From NCBI GenBank assembly GCA_025354985.1, contig JANXLU010000042.1, forward strand, positions 62,001-126,000: a stretch of DNA of 64,000 nt, read 5' to 3'. The translations under genes and the position numbers were made by a program. The number at the start of each line of letters is the position of its first letter. Position 1 is the stretch's first letter. This document shows positions 9,317 to 16,825 of this stretch, piece after piece. Under the pieces are notes generated by a model. It had not been told where the DNA came from. It saw only the letters and a list, made by a program, of their open reading frames with translations, and ran no database searches. The stretch is from Chloroflexota bacterium. GTDB taxonomy: Bacteria; Chloroflexota; Anaerolineae; J036; Brachytrichaceae.

Positions 9317-10435
9317 ATGAGCGATACGGGTGAGGCACGACACCGTGCGTTGATTGATCTTGGCGCGCGGCTGGATGCGTCATTGCAGCCAGATGTGGTT
9401 CTCCCTGCGCTGGTTCGCGCAGTAGCCGAGGCACTGGATGCGCCTTATGTCGCCGTCACCATCCGGCGTATCGACGTTGATATTGACGAAGTGGTGGCCG
9501 AGTATCGCGCGGGCGAAGAAGGGCTTGAGACTGGACGGACGGCAGGAATCGGCGGCGAGACGCGGCAATCAGGGCAAATACCCCCGGTGTGGTTGGAAGG
9601 AACGCCAACCCGCTTTATGGTGACCTATCAGGAGATGCCAATTGGTGAACTTATTGTGGCATCGTGTGCAGGGGGTGAGGCGCTGAACGCGGAAGAACGG
9701 GCATTGGTTGAGCGCGTGGTGAAACAGGCCGGCCCGGCCGCACACGTGGTGCGCATCACCAGTGACCTGCGGCGGGCCCGTGAGCGGCTGGTGCTGGCGC
9801 GTGAAGAAGAGCGACGCCGGTTGCGTCACAATCTGCATGACACGATTGGGCCAACATTGGCGGCACTGGATTTAAAAGTGGGCGCAGTGCGGAATTTGTT
9901 GGCGCGTGATCCCGCACAGGCCGAACGAAAAATGCTCGAGGTTAGACAGCAGATTCGAGATGTCATCTCGGATATTCGCCGGGTGGTTTACAACCTGCGC
10001 CCGCCGGCGCTGGATGAGCTGGGTATGCTGCCGGCAATACGAGAGCAGGCGGCGCAGTTCTCAATCGAGGGATTGGAGGTGCTGGTCCAAGCGGCGGACA
10101 CATTGCCCACGATGCCCGCCGCAATCGAGGTGGCAATCTATCGAATTGTGATGGAAGCGCTCACCAACGTCCACCGTCACGCACAGGCACGACATTGTTG
10201 GATCGCGCTGGAACTGGATGAGCGTGCGTTCAACATGAGCATCGCGGATGACGGCGTTGGCCTGGGGCAGGTTGCGCGGGAGGGCGTGGGTATGACCAGC
10301 ATGCGGGACCGGGTGGGTGAGCTGGGCGGGTCGTTTGAAATTACGCCGCGGTCAGGCGGCGGAACTCATGTACGTGCTCGGATTCCCATGGATGTGGGCG
10401 CGTTTGCGACCCGTGTGATGACGCCTGAAGACTGA
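9317..10435 (+). CDS. Cytoplasmic sensor histidine kinase, GAF plus HisKA_3 (NarX/DesK-like)
   Basis: A two-component sensor kinase of 372 aa. Residues 1-150 look like a GAF domain (LGARLDASLQPDVVLPALVR at the start). A coiled segment rich in Arg and Glu (about 151-170) leads to the HisKA_3 dimerisation and phosphorylation region, RRLRHNLHDTIGPTLAALD, with the phospho-acceptor expected at His174. The ATPase part has the N box EALTNVHRHAQA and the G boxes ADDGVGLG and GVGMTSMRDRV. I see no membrane segment, so the signal should be intracellular. Such kinases normally sit next to a LuxR-type response regulator; none is adjacent, so it is an orphan here. It converges on the RraA-like gene with one base between stop codons. 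Confidence 0.93.
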   Translation: MSDTGEARHRALIDLGARLDASLQPDVVLPALVRAVAEALDAPYVAVTIRRIDVDIDEVVAEYRAGEEGLETGRTAGIGGETRQSGQIPPVWLEGTPTRFMVTYQEMPIGELIVASCAGGEALNAEERALVERVVKQAGPAAHVVRITSDLRRARERLVLAREEERRRLRHNLHDTIGPTLAALDLKVGAVRNLLARDPAQAERKMLEVRQQIRDVISDIRRVVYNLRPPALDELGMLPAIREQAAQFSIEGLEVLVQAADTLPTMPAAIEVAIYRIVMEALTNVHRHAQARHCWIALELDERAFNMSIADDGVGLGQVAREGVGMTSMRDRVGELGGSFEITPRSGGGTHVRARIPMDVGAFATRVMTPED

Positions 10436-10436
10436 T

Positions 10437-11117
10437 TCAGTGCCAGCCGTATTTGTCGGCCATGTCTTGTAGCTTAAATCCTGGTGCCTGCACCATGGCG
10501 ACGGTCTCGGCTTCCTTCTTGAGCACTGCATCGGCCGCGGCGGAAAGCTGATCGGCAACGGACAATGGAATGCTCACGATTCCGTTTGCGTCGGCGTGGA
10601 GCAGGTCGCCGGGATTGATAGTGAGACCGCTGATCTCTACCCGCACGCCCAACTCGACAATGCGCGGCATGCCATGGGACACCGTGCACCCGGCTGCGAA
10701 GACGCCGAATCCCGGTGCACGCTGGCGGATGCCGGAGATGTCGCGGACGCCGCCGTCGGTAATGAGCCCAACCGCGCCGCAGGCTTGAAAGGTGCTGCTC
10801 ATTACATCGCCGGCGTGGCAGCTGCGATTTCGATTTTGACTGACATCTTTCAAGACCACGAACACCGGCCGGCCGGCGGCCTTGATGGCTTTATAGAGCG
10901 CATAGAGTTGATTGGGCGCGGTGTAATTTTCGGTGGTGCTGTCCGCGGTGGCCGTGATGGCATAGCCGACCTTGGCGGTGTAGTCGGGCATCATGGCGCG
11001 GATGTCAAGACCGCAATAGCCCTCAACCTGCGGACGCACTTTGAAGGATTCGATGGCATTGGCGATGGTGGCCGAGTCATAGCTGGCGAGCTTGGCGAGT
11101 TGTTCGAGAGGTGACAT
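10437..11117 (-). CDS. RraA-family protein, possible 4-hydroxy-4-methyl-2-oxoglutarate/oxaloacetate aldolase
   Basis: A 226-aa member of the RraA fold, which includes class II pyruvate aldolases acting on 4-hydroxy-2-oxo acids, and RNase E inhibitors. The family active-site strip is intact: GLITDGGVRDISGI gives the Arg and Asp used for substrate and metal binding, and the N-terminus has SYDSATIANAIESF. Proteins with this strip in catabolic settings are usually aldolases or decarboxylases rather than RNase regulators. The ThDP-dependent enzyme encoded 210 bases upstream on the same strand supports a role with 2-oxo acids. A second RraA-family gene lies at 57796-58569. The start has a TAAACT -10 element six bases before the ATG. 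Confidence 0.87.
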   Translation of the reverse strand: MSPLEQLAKLASYDSATIANAIESFKVRPQVEGYCGLDIRAMMPDYTAKVGYAITATADSTTENYTAPNQLYALYKAIKAAGRPVFVVLKDVSQNRNRSCHAGDVMSSTFQACGAVGLITDGGVRDISGIRQRAPGFGVFAAGCTVSHGMPRIVELGVRVEISGLTINPGDLLHADANGIVSIPLSVADQLSAAADAVLKKEAETVAMVQAPGFKLQDMADKYGWH

Positions 11118-11129
11118 TAGTAGAGTTTA
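11118..11129 (-). promoter_or_regulatory. -10 element of a probable leaderless RraA-family message
   Basis: On the minus strand TAAACT (11129-11124) is followed by CTACTA and then the ATG at 11117, a six-base spacer. No Shine-Dalgarno site is present. The rest of the 210-base gap up to the ThDP-enzyme stop shows no other recognisable signal. Confidence 0.55.
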
Positions 11130-11327
11130 GCGCGAAATTGCGCGTCTTTGCATGTAATTGATGTGGGGGGGCGCAGGCAGGATTGCCAGCCAACAATGGT
11201 AAGACAGGCGGTTCACGCATCTGGCCATTTGGACCATGCGCCCTATGGCTCCGCTCAGTCAGTGCGGCGTGTGTTGTGTGCGGCATACCGGTCGGAAACA
11301 GAGACGTGTGACGTGGGCTGAAGGAAA

Positions 11328-12881
11328 CTAGGTAAGGACCTCGATGAGGCGGGGGCCGGTTTCGTGGAGGCCAATGGCGAGCGCCCTGTTGAATTCATCC
11401 TGAGTGGTGGCGCGCGAGGCGGGGACGCCCATGCCGCGGGCCAGGCTGACAAAATCCAGTGTTGGGGAATCCAAGCGGAGCATGTCGTGGGCTTTGGGTC
11501 CGACCTCGAGACCTATGGCTTTCATCTCGCTTTGGAGAATCGCATATTTTCGATTATTAAACACCACGGTGATGACATCCAGTTGTTCGCGTGCCTGAGT
11601 CCAAAGCGATTGGATGGTGTACATGGCCGAGCCATCGGCCTGCATGTTGATGATCTTGCGGCCCGGGCAGGCCACGGCCGCGCCGGTTGCCACGGGCATA
11701 CCCTGACCGATGCTGCCACCGGTTACTGCCAGCCAGTCGTGAGGCGCGGCGGCGCTCATCCAATCATCCGAGGCCAGGCTGCTGGTCAGGGCCTCGTCGG
11801 ATATGACGGCGCCTTCGGGCAACTGGGCGGCAAGCGACAGCCATATTTTTTCGATAGTGAGATCGCCGGTGGGCAGGTCGGGTGCCACAAATGAGTTCCG
11901 GTTGGCTACGGTGCGTGGCGCGTGGAGGGCGTCGGCCAGCGCCTCAAGCGCGCCGATGACATCCTCATTCAGCGCGGCCAGGGTATGCATGGCACAGTCA
12001 GCGGGTTGAAGCTCGCTGGGAAGGTTGGGGTAGCCGAAGAAGCCGACCGGTCGCGTCACGCCGACCATGACGAGGTGTTTTATGCCTTCCAGTTGCTTTT
12101 GGGCCTGCGGAATGGGATAGGCCAGCCGCGTAAGCTGGGCTATGCCCACTCCACGGGCGCCGCGCGGGCTAAATCGATGCCCAAACACACGGGCGCCTAC
12201 CGCTTGGCCAATACGGCTGACCAACTCTTGACCGTGCGCGGTCCAGGCCGGCCCACCCGCGTAGAGAGCGGTGGGTTCGCCACGCGCCTGAGCTTGCCGC
12301 AGCATGACCGCGACGTGGTCAATCGTCGCCGGGTCGACATGTGCAGGCGGGATGAGGTCCGGTGCCGGCAGCGGTGAACTGGATTCGGTCCACATACAGT
12401 CACCCGGGAATATCACGGTGGCGACCTGCCCTGGCGGGCGACGTGCCGCAATCAATGCGTTGACCGCATCTCGGGGCACTCCGTGTGGTGTGGTGCAGGT
12501 GCCGATCCATCCGCTGACATTGCCGGCCAACGCGTGGATGTCACTTGCCAGGGGTGCGTCATACTTTTGGTGCCAGGTGGCGTGTTCTCCAACGATATTG
12601 ATGAGCGGGCTATGGGCGCGGCGGGCGTTGTGCAGGTTGGCGATGCCGTTGCCCAGACCGGGGCCAAGGTGTAGCAGTGTGCAGGCTGGCACGCCGGTCA
12701 TGCGTGCATAGCCATCGGCGGCACCCGTGGCCACACCTTCAAACAGGGCCAGGATGGTGCGCATGCCCGGGACGCGATCAACCGCAGCCACGAAGGCCAT
12801 TTCCGAGGTACCGGGGTTGGTGAAGCATACGCTGACACCACCATTAACCAGAGTCTGAATTAAGGACTGCGCACCGTTCAT
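11328..12881 (-). CDS. Thiamine-diphosphate-dependent enzyme, acetolactate synthase/benzoylformate decarboxylase-like
   Basis: A cytoplasmic ThDP enzyme of the large acetolactate synthase superfamily, acting on 2-oxo acids. From the ATG at 12881 (MNGAQSLIQTLVNGGVSVCF) it has 517 aa, close to the usual 520-570. The N-terminal Pyr domain carries the conserved Glu in LALFEGVATGAADGYAR. The C-terminal PP domain has the Mg-ThDP motif QADGSAMYTIQSLWTQARE ending at FNNRKY. A TTG 15 bases upstream is possible, but CATAAT lies exactly six bases before the ATG. True acetolactate synthases usually lie beside ilvN and ilvC, which are absent, so a catabolic decarboxylase or lyase is more likely. The substrate is unknown; the nearby RraA-family gene suggests 2-oxo acids. 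Confidence 0.85.
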   Translation of the reverse strand: MNGAQSLIQTLVNGGVSVCFTNPGTSEMAFVAAVDRVPGMRTILALFEGVATGAADGYARMTGVPACTLLHLGPGLGNGIANLHNARRAHSPLINIVGEHATWHQKYDAPLASDIHALAGNVSGWIGTCTTPHGVPRDAVNALIAARRPPGQVATVIFPGDCMWTESSSPLPAPDLIPPAHVDPATIDHVAVMLRQAQARGEPTALYAGGPAWTAHGQELVSRIGQAVGARVFGHRFSPRGARGVGIAQLTRLAYPIPQAQKQLEGIKHLVMVGVTRPVGFFGYPNLPSELQPADCAMHTLAALNEDVIGALEALADALHAPRTVANRNSFVAPDLPTGDLTIEKIWLSLAAQLPEGAVISDEALTSSLASDDWMSAAAPHDWLAVTGGSIGQGMPVATGAAVACPGRKIINMQADGSAMYTIQSLWTQAREQLDVITVVFNNRKYAILQSEMKAIGLEVGPKAHDMLRLDSPTLDFVSLARGMGVPASRATTQDEFNRALAIGLHETGPRLIEVLT

Positions 12882-12909
12882 AAGGACATTATGCAATATC
12901 GCCTATACT
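12882..12909. promoter_or_regulatory. Divergent leaderless-type promoters for the ThDP-enzyme gene and deoC
   Basis: On the minus strand CATAAT (12893-12888) stands six bases before the ATG at 12881. On the plus strand TATACT (12904-12909) stands nine bases before the deoC ATG at 12919 and three before the in-frame ATG at 12913. Neither gene has a Shine-Dalgarno site. Only 37 bases separate the chosen start codons. Confidence 0.45.
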
Positions 12910-12918
12910 TTTATGTGT

Positions 12919-13896
12919 ATGAGTGCAAGTGCATTGACCTCTCTTAACCTTCCCCGCAATCCGGGCATGCCGTTGGACTTGGATTGGGTGGCGCAGGTTC
13001 GGGTGAATCGAAGCGCGGTAGAGCGACGGTGCGCGACGCATCCAGCCCGGCGCAGCGTAAAGAAAGATTGGCAGGCAGCGTGGCTGCTGCGCGCCATCGC
13101 CTGCATCGACCTGACCACGCTCGGTGGTGACGACACGCCCGGGAACGTGCAGCGATTGTGCCTTAAAGCCAGGCACCCGGTGCGCCAGGATTTACTTGAG
13201 GCGATGGGCGCGCAGGGATTGCACCTGACGACCGGCGCCATCTGTGTGTATGACGCGTTTGTGCCCACAGCTGTGACCGCACTTATGGGCAGCGACATCC
13301 CGGTGGCTGCTGTTAGCGCAGGTTTCCCGGCAGGATTGAATCCGCTTGAATTGCGGGTCAAGGAAATTGAGCACAGCGTGGCGGCTGGCGCGCGCGAGAT
13401 TGACATTGTGATAACCCGTGCGCACGCGCTTACCCAGAATTGGCAGGCACTGTATGACGAGATTCGCCTGTTTCGGGCGGCGTGTGGGGATGCGCACCTT
13501 AAGACCATTCTTGAGACCGGCGAGCTGGGAACATTGAAGAATGTGATGAAAGCCAGCCTGGTGGCGATGATGGCCGGGGCTGACTTCATCAAGACAAGCA
13601 CGGGAAAAGCTGTCACCAATGCCACGCTTCCCGTGAGCCTGGTGATGCTGCGGGCGATCCGCGAATATGATGAGCGCACGGCGTTCAAGGTGGGGTTTAA
13701 GCCCGCGGGTGGGATACGCACCGCGAAGCAATCGCTGGACTGGCTGCTGTTGATGAAAGACGAGCTGGGGGATTGCTGGGTGCATCCGGATTTGTTTCGG
13801 ATTGGGGCGAGTGGGCTCCTGACGGACATTGAGCGCCAGCTTGAACACCATGTGACCGGGCAATACTCCGCGGTCAACCGTCACGCGATGGCTTAG
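12919..13896 (+). CDS. deoC: Deoxyribose-phosphate aldolase
   Basis: Cleaves 2-deoxyribose 5-phosphate to glyceraldehyde 3-phosphate and acetaldehyde in deoxynucleoside catabolism. The protein has 325 aa from the ATG at 12919; an in-frame ATG at 12913 would add two residues. The TIM-barrel landmarks are clear: the proton-relay region AREIDIVI, the strand HLKTILETGEL, the Schiff-base lysine in ADFIKTSTGK, and the second active-site lysine in GFKPAGGIRT. The length fits the longer DeoC group (about 320 aa) rather than the 220-250-aa form. It precedes the LipM-like gene by 21 bases on the same strand, perhaps only as a shared transcript. No other nucleoside gene is near. Confidence 0.93.
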   Translation: MSASALTSLNLPRNPGMPLDLDWVAQVRVNRSAVERRCATHPARRSVKKDWQAAWLLRAIACIDLTTLGGDDTPGNVQRLCLKARHPVRQDLLEAMGAQGLHLTTGAICVYDAFVPTAVTALMGSDIPVAAVSAGFPAGLNPLELRVKEIEHSVAAGAREIDIVITRAHALTQNWQALYDEIRLFRAACGDAHLKTILETGELGTLKNVMKASLVAMMAGADFIKTSTGKAVTNATLPVSLVMLRAIREYDERTAFKVGFKPAGGIRTAKQSLDWLLLMKDELGDCWVHPDLFRIGASGLLTDIERQLEHHVTGQYSAVNRHAMA

Positions 13897-13917
13897 CGTG
13901 CCGAAGCGCGGGGTGGC

Positions 13918-14736
13918 ATGAATTTTCGGCTGATTTTCGACGAACCGGCGGACGGCGCGACCAACATGGCGCGCGATGAGGCCATTTCGCAAACCGTTGG
14001 GCGGCATGAAGCCGAGCCAACGCTGCGGTTTTATGGTTGGTCGCCTCAAGCGATCAGCCTGGGGCAGAGCCAGCGACACAGCACGGTGAACCGCGCGCAA
14101 TGCGAGGCGCATGGCGTGGATGTGGTGCGACGTACGACCGGCGGGCTGGCGATTTTGCACACGGATGAGCTGACGTATTCGATTCACTTGCCTAAGGGGC
14201 ACCCGTTGGCCGAAGGCGATGTGATGACGAGCTACCGTAGGATTTCGGTTGCGATTATTGAGGCGCTGAGACGATTGGGTGTCCGGGACGTTGGGGCGAG
14301 CGCGGTGGCCAAGGCTGACAAGGCCACCGGACCAGTATGCTTTGAGGCGCCGAGTGACTACGAAGTGACTGGACGGATGTTAACCGGCGCTGATTCAGGG
14401 ATTACGAAGAAGCTGGTGGGGAGCGCGCAGCAGCGCCGGCTGGATGCTGTATTGCAGCATGGCAGCCTGCCCTTGCGTGGGGACATAGGTCGGGTTTGTC
14501 AGTTTTTGGTCGGCGCTCCCGAGGCTGGCGTGGTGCGTGCGCGGGCAGGGACGCTGGCTGAGGCGGTGGGTCACGAGGTGGATTGGCGCACGGCGGTTGA
14601 TGTGTGGGTGGGCGCGTTTGCCGCAGTGCTCGGATTGGAGTTTGAGCCTGGCGTGATGATGGATGCGGAGGTCACACTCGCCGGGGAACTGCGGGTTTCG
14701 CGGTATGCAAATGAGGCCTGGACGGGGCGGCGGTGA
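13918..14736 (+). CDS. Lipoate/octanoate ligase-fold protein, probable octanoyltransferase (LipM-like)
   Basis: A 272-aa member of the biotin/lipoate protein ligase family, likely moving octanoyl groups onto lipoyl domains. The conserved ligase strip is RRTTGGLAILHTDELTYSI. The segment GPVCFEAPSDYEVTG aligns with the region of LipM that holds its catalytic cysteine, so Cys141 is the candidate nucleophile and favours octanoyltransferase over ATP-using ligase. The lysine and glycine segment KKLVGSAQQRR is separated from this strip by about 12 extra residues (RMLTGADSGITK), an insertion I do not recall from standard LipM. No lipoate-dependent dehydrogenase or glycine-cleavage gene is adjacent. 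Confidence 0.82.
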   Translation: MNFRLIFDEPADGATNMARDEAISQTVGRHEAEPTLRFYGWSPQAISLGQSQRHSTVNRAQCEAHGVDVVRRTTGGLAILHTDELTYSIHLPKGHPLAEGDVMTSYRRISVAIIEALRRLGVRDVGASAVAKADKATGPVCFEAPSDYEVTGRMLTGADSGITKKLVGSAQQRRLDAVLQHGSLPLRGDIGRVCQFLVGAPEAGVVRARAGTLAEAVGHEVDWRTAVDVWVGAFAAVLGLEFEPGVMMDAEVTLAGELRVSRYANEAWTGRR

Positions 14737-14772
14737 GGGACGGCGTGCTTCCGCTGTTACATTAACAGTCGA

Positions 14773-14778
14773 TAGAAT
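14773..14778 (+). promoter_or_regulatory. -10 element of a probable leaderless amidase message
   Basis: TAGAAT is followed by TTGCGA (six bases) and the ATG at 14785. The upstream in-frame TTG at 14779 would fall inside the promoter spacer, which favours the ATG as the start. Confidence 0.55.
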
Positions 14779-14784
14779 TTGCGA

Positions 14785-16194
14785 ATGACTACGGACCCGG
14801 CAGAGATGACAGCGGTTGAAATGGCGGCGCGGTATCGCGCTAAGACGTTGTCCCCTGTGGAAGTGATGGACGCGGTGTTCAAGCGCATAAATGAGGTGAA
14901 CCCAAGGCTAAACGCGTACTGCACACTGACCGAGGAGGAGGCGATGGCGCAGGCACGCGCGGCCGAGCAAGCAATCATGCGCGGGGATGTGCTCGGGCCA
15001 CTCCATGGGATCCCGGTGAGCGTAAAGGACTTGTTGGTGACCGCGGGCGTGCGAACGATGCGAGGCAGCGCGATCTATGAGCATACGATCCCGGAGGACG
15101 ACTCGCCGGCTGTTGCGCACATCAAGCGCGCCGGTGCGATCCTGACCGGCAAGACCACCACACCGGAGTTTGGCTGGAAGGGTGAGACGGATTCGCCCGT
15201 GACGGGGTTTACCAAAAATCCTTGGGATCATGGGCGCACCGCAGGCGGGAGCAGTGGCGGGGCGGCGGTGGCCGTGGCGACCGGGATGGGACCGATGGCC
15301 GTCGGCACGGATGGTGCAGGGAGCATTCGCATCCCGGCGAGCCTGTGCGGGATCTTTGGGTTTAAGCCAAGCGCGGGGCGGGTGGCCGGCTATCCACCCA
15401 GCTCGGTCGGGGTGCTGAGCCATGTGGGGCCGATGACGCGCGCGGTGCGTGATGCGGCACTGATGCTGCAAAGTATGGTCGGACCGGATGGGCGCGATCC
15501 GTATTGCCTGCCGCACGATGGCGCGGACTTTGTAGCCGGGTGCGAAGGTGGTGTGCGCGGTTTGCGAATTGCCTGGAGCAGGAATCTGGGTTACGCACCT
15601 GTAAACGCGGAGGTTGGCGCAATCACGAGTCGGGCAGCTGAGGTCTTTGCTGCTGATCTGGGTTGTTCGGTCGAGGAGCGCGACCCGGGTTTTACCGACC
15701 CGCAGCCGATCATAAAGGTGTTGTGGGCGTCCGGATTGAGCGCCGCGCTGCGTGGCTACTTGCCGGAGTGGCGCGCGCGTATGGACCCGAACCTGGTGCG
15801 GATGATTGAAAGCCGCGATGGTTTGTCGGCGGCGGATCACGCGGGTGCGCTGGCCGCACGGGTGCAACTGTTTCAGCAGGTTGAGCGTTTCTTTGAGGGC
15901 GTTGACCTGCTGGTGACCCCAACCATGCCCACAACAACATGGCCATTGGCGGGGCCGGTGCCCTATGAGCCGGATGGTGTGGTGAGCGCGGCGTTTCGGT
16001 ATACGCCGTTTACGTTTCCGTTCAATATCACCGGGCAACCGGCGGCCACGGTGCCGTGCGGGTTTGATTCCGCCGGGTTGCCGGTTGGATTACAAATTGT
16101 GGGCCCGCGGTTTGCAGATGCGCGGGTGCTGCGTGCGGCAGCGGCGTTTGAGGCGGCGTGCCCGTGGGCGCATCGCAGGCCGGTCATCGCATGA
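14785..16194 (+). CDS. Amidase-signature family hydrolase
   Basis: A 469-aa amidase-signature enzyme (GatA, aryl-acylamidase and similar) that hydrolyses a carboxamide bond in the cytoplasm. The Ser-cisSer-Lys triad is visible: the Lys in GIPVSVKDLLVTAG, the cis-Ser in TAGGSSGGAAVAVATGMGP, and the nucleophile Ser in VGTDGAGSIRIPASLCGIFG. The C-terminus ends with the family segment NITGQPAATVPCGFDSAGLP. GatA is unlikely because gatB and gatC are not adjacent, though they could be elsewhere. The start is set by a TAGAAT element six bases upstream. The stop codon overlaps the DUF3592 start as ATGA. Confidence 0.9.
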   Translation: MTTDPAEMTAVEMAARYRAKTLSPVEVMDAVFKRINEVNPRLNAYCTLTEEEAMAQARAAEQAIMRGDVLGPLHGIPVSVKDLLVTAGVRTMRGSAIYEHTIPEDDSPAVAHIKRAGAILTGKTTTPEFGWKGETDSPVTGFTKNPWDHGRTAGGSSGGAAVAVATGMGPMAVGTDGAGSIRIPASLCGIFGFKPSAGRVAGYPPSSVGVLSHVGPMTRAVRDAALMLQSMVGPDGRDPYCLPHDGADFVAGCEGGVRGLRIAWSRNLGYAPVNAEVGAITSRAAEVFAADLGCSVEERDPGFTDPQPIIKVLWASGLSAALRGYLPEWRARMDPNLVRMIESRDGLSAADHAGALAARVQLFQQVERFFEGVDLLVTPTMPTTTWPLAGPVPYEPDGVVSAAFRYTPFTFPFNITGQPAATVPCGFDSAGLPVGLQIVGPRFADARVLRAAAAFEAACPWAHRRPVIA

Positions 16195-16655
16195 AGAAGC
16201 CAATCATGTCGGCAGCTCAGACACCGGTGGCCCAACCCGCGCTCGGGTGGGGCATCGTGTTTGCATTTTTAGCGGGTTTGTTGTTTATCGCGGGTGGGCT
16301 GTGGGTGCGCGGGCAGGACGCGCAGGAGCGACGCACGCTGATAGAGACCAGCGGGACAATTGTGGATTCGCTGAGCCGAACCGAGCGCAAAGATGGGAAC
16401 AGCAAAGTGACGTATGCGCCGGTCATCGAATTTGCGGCCAAAGGCGACCGCACCTCGTTTACCGGGAGCTATGACAGCACGAAGCTGAGCAATGGCACAA
16501 CCGTGGTGGTGCGCTATGACCCAGCCAACATTGCTGCGAGCGCCCGGGTGGTGGACAGCCTTGAAGGTTTGACACCATTGGCTATGATTGGTGTGGGGAT
16601 TTTTTCCGTGGCTGCCGGGTTGGTTGAGGTTGTGAAGGCGAGGCGACGGGCTTGA
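16191..16655 (+). CDS. DUF3592 membrane protein
   Basis: A small membrane protein of 154 aa from the ATG at 16191, which overlaps the amidase stop codon (ATGA) and so is probably translationally coupled to it. It has a hydrophobic helix near the N-terminus (GIVFAFLAGLLFIAGGLWV), an external beta-rich stretch matching DUF3592 (SGTIVDSLSRTE, YAPVIEFAAKGDRTSF, VVVRYDPANIAAS) and a second helix near the C-terminus (LAMIGVGIFSVAAGLVEVV). The function of DUF3592 proteins is not established. An in-frame upstream start exists but would lie inside the amidase gene. Confidence 0.8.
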   Translation: MKKPIMSAAQTPVAQPALGWGIVFAFLAGLLFIAGGLWVRGQDAQERRTLIETSGTIVDSLSRTERKDGNSKVTYAPVIEFAAKGDRTSFTGSYDSTKLSNGTTVVVRYDPANIAASARVVDSLEGLTPLAMIGVGIFSVAAGLVEVVKARRRA

Positions 16656-16813
16656 CATTTTGGTGAAGCCGGCCGCAAGAATGCAATACTGCTGTTTGAG
16701 AAATGTGAGCGCGGGCAGTTGGGCATCCCACATGCGCGAGCCAAGAAACCCGACGTGGTCAAGGACGATGGTCTGAGCGCCGGCGCCTGTCAGCTCATAG
16801 TGCGGGTGTCACG

Positions 16814-16819
16814 GATAAT
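16814..16819 (+). promoter_or_regulatory. -10 element of a probable leaderless regulator message
   Basis: GATAAT is followed by CCAAGC (six bases) and the GTG at 16826. The preceding 150 bases after the DUF3592 gene show no other gene. The exact spacing supports the GTG as the true start of the regulator. Confidence 0.5.
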
Positions 16820-16825
16820 CCAAGC

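Noticed and set aside
13192-14202. Long antisense frame across deoC and the LipM-like gene
   Set aside because: Both plus-strand genes have intact catalytic motifs; the antisense frame bridges two genes and has GC-frame artefact composition.
14908-16038. A 376-codon open frame antisense to the amidase gene
   Set aside because: The amidase triad on the plus strand is complete; the antisense product is Arg/His-rich with no domain.
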